DNA of 64,000 bases from Daedaleopsis sinensis (lineage: Eukaryota > Basidiomycota > Agaricomycetes > Polyporales > Polyporaceae), in assembly GCA_033807695.1 (NCBI GenBank), contig CM066302.1, forward strand, positions 682,001 to 746,000, written 5' to 3'. Of the stretch, positions 1 through 10,803 are shown piece after piece. How positions within the stretch are numbered: position 1 is the stretch's first letter; each line of letters starts with the position of its first letter. Under the pieces are notes generated by a model. That model saw nothing but the letters and a program-made list of their open reading frames with translations, ran no database searches and was not told where the DNA came from. Both the position numbers and the translations under genes were made by a program.

Positions 1-191
1 AGCGCAGGCGCGATGCCGTCCTTGAGCATGACGATGTACGAGTTGTTGACCGAGCCGTGTGGGTGCTCATGTGCAACGAGTGGTGCGAGGGTCATGCCCT
101 TAACATCACGGACGGTGCCAGAGTAAGTAGAGAGTGGCTTGGCCGAGACTAACGAGACGGCCAGGAGAGTTACGCAGAGTAAGCGGGACAT
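1..191 (-). CDS. Secreted subtilisin-like serine protease (S8), N-terminal part only
   Basis: The minus strand opens at 191 with MSRLLCVTLLAVSLVSA, a clear signal peptide. About 35 residues later comes NNSYIVMLKDGIAP, the typical start of the inhibitor I9 propeptide of fungal proteinase-K-like subtilases. The product should be a secreted endopeptidase that removes its own propeptide. The catalytic domain lies beyond the left edge of the window, so Asp/His/Ser cannot be checked. The start follows a CGT-rich trinucleotide run. The family call rests on the signal peptide plus the I9 motif only. Confidence 0.7.
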   Translation of the reverse strand, partial: MSRLLCVTLLAVSLVSAKPLSTYSGTVRDVKGMTLAPLVAHEHPHGSVNNSYIVMLKDGIAPA

Positions 192-213
192 CGTCGTCGT
201 CGTCGTCGTCGTT
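191..213. repeat. CGT trinucleotide microsatellite
   Basis: About seven tandem CGT units lie directly upstream of the protease start codon, in its presumed 5' untranslated region. Confidence 0.9.
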
Positions 214-616
214 GTGGGGGGAGGAAGGAATACTGGCCGGCACCCCGAGTCACTGATAACAGCCCCGCGCGGCCTATTTGCTGCTGTTTACAAAGTGGCT
301 GACGACCCGTACCTCCACGATCACCCAAATGGGGCCATCTCAGCCAGAGATGGCGCGCATCGCACGCGCACCGGTGAACGAACATACCCCGCCCGCGCGG
401 AAAGCATTCGAGGCAGATCCCGAGAGAAATCCCCTTCCATAGACCACGGCCGACTCATTAGTGGCGAAGAAGCAAGTGAAAGAGGATAAGTACTTCTGGT
501 GAGATGACGTCAGGTCACGCAAGCGCGCATTGAAAGTTGAGGATGGCTTGAACAGGCCAGTCTTCTACTTACACACAGCACAAGCAGCTTATTGCATGCG
601 TCCTACACCCAAAGCG

Positions 617-1051
617 ATGTCGTTACGAACTGTCGACTTCCGTGTCAAGGGCAAAGTTCAACGCGTATACTTCCGCGTCTTCGCCAAGGACCTTGCGCAA
701 CAACACGGAATCGTCGGATGGGTGAAGAATGACCAGGTGCGCACCTACCCCGGTATCGTTCACAGCGACCTACCGTGTAGCTCACGAGGATGCGCACAGA
801 GCGGCGATGTAATCGGCACTGCTCAGGGCACTGCTGAGGCCCTCGAGAAGTTGTACGTATCCAATATTTGTTACGTGCTTCATCTCGAGAATGTCGGCGG
901 ATTGAAAGGTATACTTGATCGTTATAGCAAGGAAGGGCTGCACAGTGGACCACCCCAAGCCAATGTCACAGGAGTTGAGTTCACGAACGAAGCCCCGCTC
1001 GAGCGACCCCAGTTCCAAGGTTTCGAGAAAGTCAAGAATCAGCGTTCGTGA
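617..1051 (+). CDS. Acylphosphatase
   Basis: Three exons, 617-736, 800-852 and 928-1051, join in frame to 98 residues, the normal size for acylphosphatase. The enzyme hydrolyses acyl-phosphate bonds of small metabolites in the cytosol. Exon 1 carries the phosphate-binding loop KVQRVYFRVFAKD with the catalytic Arg, then GWVKN with the catalytic Asn. Exon 2 gives GTAQGTAEALEKF and exon 3 GPPQANVTGVEF, both family hallmarks. The two introns (63 and 75 nt) have GT/AG ends, and phases 0 and 2 agree across the joins. The second residue of the usual VxGVxFR loop is Arg instead of Gly. The start at 617 is favoured because the protein then has the canonical length. Confidence 0.88.
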   Translation: MSLRTVDFRVKGKVQRVYFRVFAKDLAQQHGIVGWVKNDQVRTYPGIVHSDLPCSSRGCAQSGDVIGTAQGTAEALEKLYVSNICYVLHLENVGGLKGILDRYSKEGLHSGPPQANVTGVEFTNEAPLERPQFQGFEKVKNQRS

Positions 1052-1353
1052 ATCTGCATGCAGGCGGAGTCGTCGATGTTGACAACGATTGAAGGACAAG
1101 CTTAGATGGTGTCAACCTTCGAGATGTGGTTCATATACTCGTGTCCTATGTCGTTGCTAGACTCTGGATATTCGGTCGTGAACTAGGAGCTCCTGGCGAC
1201 TTGCAGACAACTTGCATAGTAGTACTTATTTGCGGTAACAAGCGCTTAACAATTAGATAAGATAAGATTTACACCTCAAATCCGACGAATCTCCAGGCGC
1301 CAAAGGCACGACTTGGCTTCCGTCTCCAGACTTTCACCACTCGTCGCCCTGCT

Positions 1354-1581
1354 ATGGCCTTCCGGACGCGGCTCTCTATCAGCGACATCCTACACCGTGG
1401 CCTCGTGTGGTCGCTGTTTGGTGTGAGCGTTTGGGGTATTGTCATGATCGGCGTCGTACACCGGAATACGTTGGCGGCAGGCAGAGGTGCGTCCCATGCG
1501 AAGCCATAGCTGGCTGTGTGTGCTGCTGACGGTTTCTCTCCACGTGCAGAGGTCAGAGTCGCCCTCTCTTCCTCCTCTTGA
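1354..1581 (+). CDS. Small single-pass membrane protein, COX14-like
   Basis: Exon 1354-1486 encodes a basic N-terminus, a hydrophobic span around WSLFGVSVWGIVMIGV and then HRNTLAAGRE. A 63-nt GT-AG intron (1487-1549) leads to a short exon 1550-1581 ending in TGA, giving about 54 residues. This layout (DILHRGLVWS, one membrane span, VHRNTL, AGRE) resembles the fungal cytochrome c oxidase assembly factor COX14, a small mitochondrial inner-membrane protein. Such genes are easily missed by gene callers. The C-terminal exon is the least certain part, because another acceptor could give a longer tail. Confidence 0.5.
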
Positions 1582-2249
1582 TAACAGGGCTGGATACTTA
1601 CGCTTGCGTGCGATGCTAGGCACTCGCGAAACAGGAGGCGTTGAAGGTGGCACAGAGCAGTCAGATGGGCGAGGTGTGTACTCACGTTTGCTGTACCTTC
1701 GCCGGTCGGACCCCTCGCCCGCCCCTGCTTGTCTCGAAGCATATGTGCGGCTCTCGTCTATTTGGGGTGCTCATGCGACTACGTTCCAGGAGGAAAAGAA
1801 CGAGGTCGCGCTGGCAGAGGCTGCCCAAGCAGCACTCAAGGGGCGTTCATGACCCAGGGCCTTCTCAGCTATATAGTGTGCGTATCGTGTTATGTTGCTC
1901 GTATGCTCCATGTTCTCGACTACCCGCTCATCTGCGAAATCACAGCTTATCCTCCCCGCTTCGGTCTCCATGTATAATACAGCTCTCGTATTGGAAACAG
2001 CCGAATACTGCTATCGCGCTTTCGCCCCTCTCCACCATATATGCCGTCCGAGCGCGACAAGTGACTTCTAATACCGCCCGTCCGCCGAGCAGCCCAGTCA
2101 TGCGTCTCTGCGTATTTGAGTCTTGACCACACACAGCGGCAATCTGTCGCACGTCGCGCCCGCGCCCTCAGATACATGCACCGACCGTTCTCGCCGTAGA
2201 ACAGAAACACGTCTACAAGAGCGTGGTGACGACCTCCCAGTCATTGCTC
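1582..2249. other. No supportable gene
   Basis: Short frames only. The segment may hold unrecognisable 5' parts of the dead M24 peptidase that follows, but no motif of that family could be read here. Confidence 0.4.
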
Positions 2250-2835
2250 GTCAGCTTTCCGTGGAAGCCCTCAAACCGGGTCTGCACTTGGACACCGGCT
2301 CCTCTGCCACCGCACGCTCGTCCGTGGCTTCCAGCGACTCGGCATCTGAAACGCAGAGGAGGCCATCCTCGCGAGCGGGTCAGCTCCGCGTTCCTCTCGC
2401 ACGGCCTCGGCCACTCCCTCGGCCTTGACGTGCATGACGTCCCGAGCGCAAGCAAGCCCGTCGCGAACGACACCTATCAAGGGCCTCGACCTCGGCCACG
2501 AATCTTTCTACACGTATTTGCGGCTCCGGCTCTCACTCGAGGAGGGCATGGTCGTGGTACGTGCATTGCTGCTCGCTATGAAACCATGGATGGCCGACTG
2601 ATTGATGCACAGACCGTGGAGCCGGGCATCTACTTCTCGCCGCACCTCGTCGCGCCCATGCGCGACTCGAAGCACATCGACCAGGGGGTGCTCAAGCGGT
2701 ACGAGAGCGTCGGAGGCGTCTGTATTGAGGACGTTGTCCTGATTACCAAGGACAGGTACGAGAACCTCACGACGGTCCGGAGCGACACGGAGTGGTTTGA
2801 GAAGCTCTGTTTTGAGCGGGAAAGCGCTCGTGCAT
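2250..2835 (+). pseudogene. M24 metallopeptidase (Xaa-Pro dipeptidase type), decayed
   Basis: Pieces of an aminopeptidase-P/prolidase C-terminal half appear in order but in different frames: VEALKPGLHLD; then GFQRLGI, a TGA stop and NAEEAILASG in another frame; then SHGLGHSLGLDVHDVPSAS with the metal-binding His region; then ESFYTYLRLRLSLEEGMVV after a further shift; then after an intron-like gap (about 2557-2612) TVEPGIYFSPHL and YESVGGVCIEDVVLITKD. At least three frameshifts and one stop separate blocks that are otherwise well conserved. This indicates fairly recent inactivation of an intracellular proline-specific peptidase gene. The 5' half was not found. Confidence 0.75.
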
Positions 2836-3892
2836 GGCGCGGAGTGGCTGTATATTCTCGGGGGCAATGCGCGTTCGGACGAGTGAGTGGTGTCGGCGAC
2901 GACTTTGTCGGTGGGATCCGCTGCCAGTGATCGACTATGCGACTCATAGGTACCATGTTGGGCGACGCGTCACGAACTTGCAGGTCGTCAACACGTACGA
3001 GGGGACATACGCAGGTGGATCGCTGTTGACCTGACCGCATGCATGCTGATAACATGTTTGTTTGCAGGACATCCACCTCTAATCCTTGAAAGGGCAATTA
3101 CGGATATTCAAGCGTTTGCCAATTGAAAGGTCTACCTGGATCTCCGTGCTGCGGTTCAATAGTGATATCGGGGACCTAAAGATTCAAGTTGCTCACCACA
3201 GGACAGTCGGTGAGTATCTCGCTGCTCAGGTTCTGTGCGATGTCCGGCGGCGGCAGCATCTTCATCGCCGCCATGCGTTGTCTGTGTCCTGTCTCAGATC
3301 AACTGCTCGGCCAGGGGTGCTTCATGGATGCGACCAATATCATCTAGCTCCAGCCTTTGAACGATCGGAGATTAATGATAAAGATCCACGCATATCGGTA
3401 CCTGTTCCTATATAGGAGCGTAGTCTAGGGCGCTGACGTTTGCCTTCTCTACAGTTAGCCTGTCTGAGACGTGGGTTTAGCTAACGCTCTCAACTAAAGG
3501 TGTGTTCTCAAATCAGACGTTCCCGCTTCCGAGTACGTTCTGCAATCGGTGCAGGGCAATGTCACTGCAATGTCTCGCGACGAGCGCACCCGGACCGGCT
3601 CATGGAAGCTCAACACCGAGATCCGGGACCCCGCGACGTTCTTCTTCAGCTTCTGCCCCGACCCTATACTGCGCCTCGTTGCAATCATTGTTGACGACTA
3701 GTGCAGCTGACTGATACTCTCGTGTGCGTGCACACGGGCAACCGATCGTCCCGGAGGTGAAGACGACCTCGGGAACGATGGAGAGGCTGACATGGAATAG
3801 ATTGGCCTTGCGTACAAATACTTACCACTGCCGATCTGCCAGAATACCGTTCTATCGGTCATATCTGTTGGTTGTGGCGGCTCGTGTGTGCA
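2836..3892. other. No supportable gene
   Basis: Several short frames on both strands have no recognisable motif. A plus-strand stretch around 3585-3700 is open but short and was not assigned. Upstream exons of the P450 tail that follows were sought here and not found. Confidence 0.35.
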
Positions 3893-3893
3893 G

Positions 3894-4125
3894 ACGACCT
3901 TTTACATCTCAGTGCGTCAATCGTCTGAAGTCGCATGCGGCTGTCGACCTCATCGTGGGTGTCATGGCCTCCCGAGCTTGACGACGGTGACGACGGCGCA
4001 CCCTCTCATGCATCATAGGGCACCGTATGTAGCTTATGCCTGGTCAGCATGTGTACTACCTCACTGGGATAAAGTGTACTATGAGCTGTATATGAATATG
4101 GGGTAGAAAGAGGTTGTACCAGGAA
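3894..4125 (+). pseudogene. 3' tail of a cytochrome P450 gene (relic)
   Basis: After a TGTGCAG acceptor at 3887-3893, a short frame starts RPFTSQC and continues SHAAVDLIVGVMASRA to a TGA at 3979-3981. It lines up with the last exon of the three intact P450s in this window, for example RPAPFKC and [15 protein letters not shown] in the copy ending at 20877, including the acceptor and the first bases of the exon. The downstream sequence also contains TAGAAAGAGGTTGT near 4105, shared in inverted orientation with the 3' flank of the P450 at 4809-7083. No heme-loop exon precedes it, so this is a truncated fourth family member. Confidence 0.55.
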
Positions 4126-4808
4126 GAGGCCTACATCCCTACCTTGTGAACATCGCTCATCATGGACATCTATGTATTTCGAATCGACATCGACTACCTT
4201 AGAGTCAATCGTCCACCTCTTTTCTCTGCTATGACACAAAAGAACAAGAAGTCCACCGTCGTTCCGGAGCCCAGCCTGCCTCCACTCGCTCCAGCATCGC
4301 GACCATCTCGCACTTCCTCCTCGGGACGGACGCTCAAGCGCTCACTGGCAGTAGGACTCTCATGCCATCTCTAGATGCATGGGACATCGACCCGACCTGC
4401 TCGGCGAGAGCGTCGTTAGACGAGCTCGGGATCGAGACACCGACATGACGCCGTTTTCGATCTGCTCTTGATCCTGTTGAGACATCTCGCTGCGGCTGTC
4501 TTCGTTCTCGTAGCATACCTCAGACGACGGTAATTTTCGGAGATGGTCGCGATGCTGCAGCGAGTAGAGGCTCGCCATGGGCTGCGGACCGACGGCGGTG
4601 ACTCAGGACTGTAAGTAGTTGAGATTGATTTCCATATACAGAGATTGCCGATGGCCCAAAAACGACGAGCGATGTCCGATATCCACTACGTAGCGTCAGG
4701 ATGTCCTAGTCCGACAACCTCTTTCTACTCCATGAGCGGTTCATGATACACATCACCCTCGACGTACACATCCTATAGTGCGTTAAAGGAGCGTGTGCGC
4801 GACCCTCG

Positions 4809-7083
4809 TTAATCACTAGAAGCGATGGTACCCTCGATGATATCGGCAGCCGCCTTCGACCTTGGGCGAATGTCGCACTTGAATGGAACAGGTCGTCTGG
4901 ACACACATGATGTCAGTAGTCGTCAAAGCACACGCACATAGACGCAAATCGGCACCCCGAAAGGAGCATACTCACGAGAATGCCCCGGAGGTGAACTCCA
5001 TTGGAGGAGGATCGGCGCCCTTAGGGACTGAGATCGTGAAGCTCGCAAGGAACTGGGCGCAGAGCAACCATATCGAATCCTCAGCGAAGAGTCTTCCGGG
5101 ACAAGCGCTAGGTGGACAACGTGGACAACGTCAGGATGTCAGCGGACGCGACATGTGTGCACAATGCAGACAGCACCGACCGTCTGCCGAACCCGAATGC
5201 GTGGCGACTCGGGTCGTTGGTGGTGCATTCGAAGAAGCCGTCGCGCAGGAATCGTTCCGGCCGGAACTCCATTGGGTCTGGGTACATCTCGGGATCGTGG
5301 AGTAGGCCCCTGGGTGGGGAGACGGTTCGTGGTCTAGTCAGCTCGCCAGGCCTGTCAATAATGCGACGACAGTATCGCACCATACATTGCCCATGACTAT
5401 AGCTCCGGCGGGCATGTGGTATCCTCTATAAACGTCGTCTTGTGCCAGCATGTGAGGGACTCCTGAGGGACGCCGATAAAACTTATCAGCCTCTACCCCC
5501 TCTTGTCGAGGCGAAAGCACCAGCACACACGTACCGGTGGGCCCGGGAGGGTGCCAACGTAGGACCTCCTTCATGACGGCGGAGATGTACGGCAGCTGCG
5601 CGCGATCCGCGAAGTCGGGAAGCCGCTCTGAGCCCAAAACGCGATCGATCTCCTCCTGCGCGCGTCTCTGAACTTCGGGGTAGAGGACCATTGCGAGGAG
5701 GAAAGTTTCCGAGCTGGCCACTATCTAGGAGAACAATGAATCAACGAGTCCTGCGCGGCTCGAAAGCAAAGAGTGCTCACGGTGTCAGAGCCGGCTGATG
5801 GCGAGACACGGGCATTGTTAGCAATGGTGTTCATGGATCATGGATTGCTGAGGACGGACCTCCGTAAGCAGCAGCAGCAGTGTCGCGTATGACTGTCTCC
5901 TCTTCTGAGCCAGGTTGGGGCGACCGCTCTTGTATGAGGGACCCAACATAGGAACTACGAGCGGATCCCTTCGCCTATGGGCCATTCATGAGCGTAAGAT
6001 CTGACTGATATCTTCAGAGCACTTACCAACTCCTTTTGAACGTGAACATAAGGGTTGTATCGCAACGTGCGGAGTTCGGCCTGCCACTTCGACAACGTGG
6101 AGCCACCTAGCCAATTGGGGGCGTACTTCACTAGCGAAGGTGAGTTTGAGCGGGAGACCGTGCAGGATTTGTCGGAGCACACTCACGGAAAGTCGTGGGG
6201 TTGAGAAGCCACATCAAAGGAGAGAGGCCGATAGAGGCGGCAGTCATTACACTGTCTGCCAACTCTACGAATGGATCCTGGTCCGACTCGACCTCGATGC
6301 CGTATGTGACGTCAAGGATAAGTCGGCTAGCGCGCCTGTATATGAAGTGAGGTGAGAGACTGACATGAAGAGTCGGATAATTGATCACGGGCTTGAACGT
6401 ACAGTCGTATGTTAGGGAAAACACCGTCTGGGTCACGGAGGATGCCGCTGAGGAACTTGATTCCGGCGGCTCTCTGAGCATCGTAGAAGGAACGCACAGC
6501 AGCGGGAGTGCTGTACTTTTCGAGGAAACTGCGGCGGAGTGTGCGATAGTATTTACCGTACGGCAAAAACGCGAAGCTCCACTGATCGTGACCGATACTA
6601 GGGAAATATAATGCAGACAAGAATCGCGGTAGAGTGTATCGTAACTCACAGATGCATGAGGGGAAAAAAAGGCCTGTCCGAATATATGCCGGAACGGCCG
6701 TCGAATAAGTCGTTCACGGCCTCGGGAGAGCTAATCATGATAATCGGTTGGCCGAAGACCTGTAGATAGACCACATCCCCTAACGAACAGTCTGTTATCA
6801 GCCAATTCGTCACGGTCGACGACACTTGAGAGAAGGACGCACCATATTCCTTCGAGAGCGCAGTGAATGTTTCCCAAGGCTTCTTGCCTGATAGAGACAG
6901 AACGTTGCCGACGATGGGCAAGGGCTTCGGTCCAGGCGGGGTGCTAGGTTTCCCAGTATCGGTCCTTCGAGCAGCGCGAGTCAGAAAGTAGAAAAAAATC
7001 ACAGGCACGACAATCCAGAGCAGCGTGTGGGGAAACCCAGAAGCTCGAACTTGGGCTATTGGTCCGGCGTCGTCTGGAAGCAT
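4809..7083 (-). CDS. Cytochrome P450, copy 1
   Basis: A membrane-anchored monooxygenase of the endoplasmic reticulum. It starts MLPDD at 7083, followed by an N-terminal anchor (VVPVIFFYFL) and the proline-rich hinge [12 protein letters not shown]. The I-helix AGSDT is encoded across a 14-nt exon. The K-helix reads MKEVLRWHP (ExxR), then EFRPERFL, then the heme loop FGFGRRACPG, which is itself split by an intron. The last exon gives RSKAAADIIEGT and stops at 4809. All junctions are GT-AG and in phase, with the same 11-exon structure as the other two full copies. I judge it intact, about 540 residues. Substrate unknown; the family resembles basidiomycete P450s of secondary metabolism, but a CYP number cannot be given by eye. 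Confidence 0.88.
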
Positions 7084-8117
7084 GGGAAACGAAGAAGGTG
7101 CGCGTGAAGAGATGGGAGGGGGGCGGGGCGTACAAGCCGGGGTCCCTCGTTTATGACACAAAAAGCTTGTAGGCTCGGATCAGCCCCATCTGCTCATGTA
7201 TTGCAGAACGGCTCGTGTATCGGGCATGGATACTAAAACTTGGACTCGAACCCAGTCGGTGGGCGAGCTACCCCGAATTAGCGAGGGATCAGCGGAACGG
7301 TGATCGAAATCTGGATCACCGAACCAGCTGGGAACGAGCATAACTAAAACTTACACGACGTGCAAAGCTCGTGCAAATGGAGGCAAATGGCCAAATCAGC
7401 GGCTCGGGAAGCTAAGGAGATATTGAGTTTTAAGCGAGACATTCCGGCCACGTTCCAAGATATGTCATAAAGCAGGACACACCGGGGGAATTGACCGAGG
7501 CAACTCTGGTCAACATTTCAGTCACACCGTGAGCATAATCCAAATGAGACCATGGTGTTTCGTACAAGAAATAGGTTGGAAACATTCAAAATGCCACACG
7601 TTTTTGCGTCACATCCTGGATGGATTTTGCTCGCGATGTGTTCAAAATGTAACGACTCGTTACATCGCTTGATGCCCCCGGTGACAGTACTAGTCATCAA
7701 ATTCGATCAACCTCCCGTGAATGGGTGACTGGAAAAGTAACGCGGTCCTGTAACCGGAAAGTGCTTTGACAATCGTCTGACAGTCTTCGCATCCTAGTGC
7801 AAGATTTGATGGCCTTTGGTTTGTGGCAGGATGAAAACAGGATACAAAGACCGTCAAGACACTGTCCGACTGGGCTCGACTACCTGTCCAACCTCCATTC
7901 CGAAAAGGTTGGGGAACCGTTCCAAAATGACAAACTTCCACCGGTTGGAGATTGGTGAGAAATCGGTCGGAATGTCTCATATTCCACCCGATTTCCCAAG
8001 AATTTCCGGAGCCATCCTTGAATGTGGTGATTGCACGTCGTGTTAGAACTTTATAGAAGGACTGTAAGTACTTAGAGGACTTCGACCATCACCTCGACAG
8101 CACAGCCAGATATCGTC
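7084..8117. other. P450 copy 1 upstream region, no gene seen
   Basis: AT-richer than the flanking coding regions. It contains a 19-bp perfect palindrome at 7647-7665 (ATGTAACGA, C, TCGTTACAT). No coding or RNA gene could be supported. Confidence 0.4.
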
Positions 8118-8161
8118 GCTAATTAATCTCCCGGACCCATCAGACCAGGAGATTAATTAGC
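8118..8161. repeat. Perfect hairpin, 14-bp arms
   Basis: Arm 8118-8131 (GCTAATTAATCTCC) is the exact reverse complement of 8148-8161, with a 16-nt loop. It stands alone between genes; its role is unknown (folded transcript end or small inverted-repeat element). Confidence 0.75.
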
Positions 8162-8512
8162 CCCGAACCCGCTCCCACTGCTGTCAATATGATCTAATAA
8201 AGCAATGTACGCCCGCCCGCCCAAATCCAGTCCAGCCGGGTGATGGCGCGCACCATAGCAATCCTGACACTCGGCCCGAAGCCCCGCCCGCGCAGGCCGA
8301 CAGTCTGAGTGCGTGCCCACCGCTGCTCAGTGCTCACTAGTCACTGCTCACCGTTCCAACTCGGGATCACGAGCTCTCGACCACCCGTTTAATGCGGCTG
8401 TCACAACAGAACGGTCAGATCGTGTGCATAAGCACATGCACATGCACATGCACACCTACCGGCGGTCCGCCGGTGGACGAGGATTTGGACCCGTCCACGC
8501 CGCACCAGGGTT

Positions 8513-8701
8513 ACTACCGCTTCGCCTCCGACGCTGCCACTCGTGTCGCCGTCGAGCACAGCTGGTCTTGCTAAGGAGCCTTCCGGCTTGTATCGCTTTT
8601 GCCGCATCTGCAAGAAACTGACCCGACATTTGAGGAAGCTGGAGCTCGCACGCCTACCAGAGAGCGTGGACGAGATCGTGTGGCACTTCAGGTCAAAGTG
8701 A
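8513..8701 (+). CDS. Uncertain coding exon with a paired-cysteine motif
   Basis: An open plus-strand frame includes STAGLAKEPSGLYRFCRICKK, then LTRHLRKLELARL and ESVDEIVWHF, ending at TGA 8699-8701 or splicing earlier (a GTGAGTG donor lies at the end). The spacing Cys-Arg-Ile-Cys followed by a basic amphipathic stretch looks protein-coding, but I do not recognise the family. Another open frame overlaps it. It may be a 5' exon of the gene at 8948-10040, or an independent fragment. No reliable start codon was identified. Confidence 0.3.
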   Translation, partial: TTASPPTLPLVSPSSTAGLAKEPSGLYRFCRICKKLTRHLRKLELARLPESVDEIVWHFRSK

Positions 8702-8947
8702 GTGAACTATATCCTCCGTTTAAAGTCCCGACGCCACCGCATCGGAGAATAACCAAACTGGCCTACGCCGGTACCGGTGTTCGACTTGCAGGCATGGGAT
8801 GAAGAAAGCCACGGAAAGCAGGCTCCAACACACCGCCGCTTCGAGTTGAGGGGCCTGTTTTCACTGGTAGAGGTGGAGGAGGATTAGAACAAGTAACGTA
8901 GACAGCGCCTAAGTCCTAATAGACGCCACCGAGGTTAGATCACGTAA

Positions 8948-10040
8948 ACACCAAGAGGGCGTCGTGTCCACGCCTACACTACCCCAACGTCCCCCGAGTT
9001 CGCGATCGAGCACCACAGCGCGTACCCCGCGCTCCTCGACTCTCTGACCTACAAGTTCCCCGCCGTCGAGTCCGGATCCGAGGGCGACGACGACCCCCGC
9101 GCGAGCTCCGTCGATGAGTTCGACGAGACAGACGAATCCTACTCCTCCTTTGCGGGCGACAGCTCCTTCGACTCCATCGACTCCGGGCTCGCTACCCCGG
9201 GCGACTGCCTCAGCCTGTTCTCTGCCCAGGACGACACCATCAAGACCGGGTACCCCATCGGGCACTTCAGCCTTGACTCCACGGACGCCCTCGAGGGCAA
9301 CTACAGCGGCGAGTACATCGTCGACCGCACCATCCTCCGCCCCTCCTCGCCCTCGTCCTCCTCTTCCCTCACCCGGAGTTGCTGGCGCTCGCTCACCGGG
9401 CTCCGCTCCGTGTCCAGCTTCTCCAGCTTTGCGCGCGGCCTTGGCCCGGGCTCGCGCTCCGGCACCGACTCGCGCGCGACCACGCCCTCCTCCTCCGACC
9501 CTGACGCAGAGTGCGCACACGGGCTCGCCGCCCCGCCCGCTTCGCGCTTCACCTCGCGCACAACCATAACGGGCGGTTGAAGCGCGCCGCTCTCGTCCCC
9601 CGTCGCCGCGGCGGACGTGATGCAGCGGCTGCGCAAGATCGCGTCGACGCTCAACCTGCGCGAGCACGCGCACGCGAGCGCTGCCGAGCGGCACGTCGAG
9701 GAGGCCGTCGACCGCTACGCGCGCGACGGCCCCGTCGCCGTTGCCGTCGAGGTCTGCGTCACACGCACGGAGATGGTCGTGCCCGTTTCAGAGGACGAGG
9801 CGGAGGCATACTTCGCGCAGGCGGTCGTCCGCGGGAGGGCGGACGGCGTCGAGTTGTACGCTGCTGCTGGAGCGGGCGTGCGTGTGGTGCCGAGGTCGCG
9901 CAAAACGACGCTGCGGACCGTCGTCGAGAGCGGTGCCGAGGCTTGGGGGTTTGAAGCACTCTGCGCCCTGTCGGCCGCCTCGCTACAAGGTCGGTCACCA
10001 AATCGTTCTCGGACTTGGCGGAGTTCCGTCTTCTCCTATC
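8948..10040 (+). pseudogene. Uncharacterised fungal protein, frame split by one TGA
   Basis: One frame is open from 8948 to 9577, hits TGA at 9578-9580, and continues open in the same frame to about 10249. The first half is acidic and serine-rich (DEFDETDESYSSFAGDSS, then SSSSSLT). The second, from ATG 9617, is helical and more conserved-looking (DVMQRLRKIASTLNLREHA, EEAVDRYARDGPVAVAVEV). A plausible tail SVTKSFSDLAEF then LLLSQYHHT sits in another frame near 9992-10051, so an intron or a frameshift lies near 9980. Either this is a recently disabled gene or the 9617 ATG begins a shorter real one. Function unknown; no family recognised. Confidence 0.45.
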
Positions 10041-10803
10041 CCAGTACCACCATACTTAAGAACACGTGGACGACGCATTGCATCCTCTACCGTATTACTC
10101 CAAATGAGCACGACTTCGTCTTTGCCCATCTCAAACATCGCCGTTCCTGTCCAGATCTACATATCCACGTCTCTTCACGCACATCATGTCACGACCCACC
10201 GTCCGCCCGCTCGCTCAATACTTCGAATCTTCAGAACCGACCACCATGATCACCTTAATTGCGGGCCAGGTGTTCTCGCCCCTCAGGCCTTGATCGATGA
10301 TCAGCCTGCGGCGTTCGGGACAGGTTGGACACCGACGGTCAGTCAGAACATGTTCGCGCCATCGCGACTGCAGTGCATGAGACTCCGAGAGAGTACATGG
10401 CGCGGTAGCCTCGAAGGCTGATCGATCCTCCCAGTACGGACGGCGACCTCCGGACAACTAGTACCCATCTACATTGGCCGTTTGAGCAAACAGGCATGGT
10501 AGCAACCAGCTCGGAATGTGGTAGCCGGACATCCACGATACATACCCACGGAACCTCAAGTCGCCAAGATGGAGCAACCTGATACTCAGGCCCTCCGTAG
10601 ATGCACGCATGCGGTCTGCCATGAGGGGACTCAGGTCACTGAAGGGCGACTACATATTTGTGGTGCACATTTTCTAACATCAGAGCTTACGACGTGTTGA
10701 ACTCTTAGTTATTTCGAGTTCACTTTATGGTACATAACACTCTACCATTTCCAAAGGCAACAGTCGACTCTGTTCATACACGATACATATTCGAGCCCAA
10801 TCA
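10041..10803. other. No supportable gene
   Basis: Only short overlapping frames without motifs. It includes the 3' flank of the dehydrogenase on the minus strand. Confidence 0.4.

Noticed and set aside
7225..7320. tRNA-like B-box (GGTTCGAGTCC) on the minus strand
   Set aside because: No matching acceptor stem or A-box at the right distance, and the T stem has a mismatch.
8909..9694. Long open minus-strand frame of over 250 codons
   Set aside because: Arg/Gly/Ala-rich shadow of the GC-rich plus-strand coding stretch; no motif.
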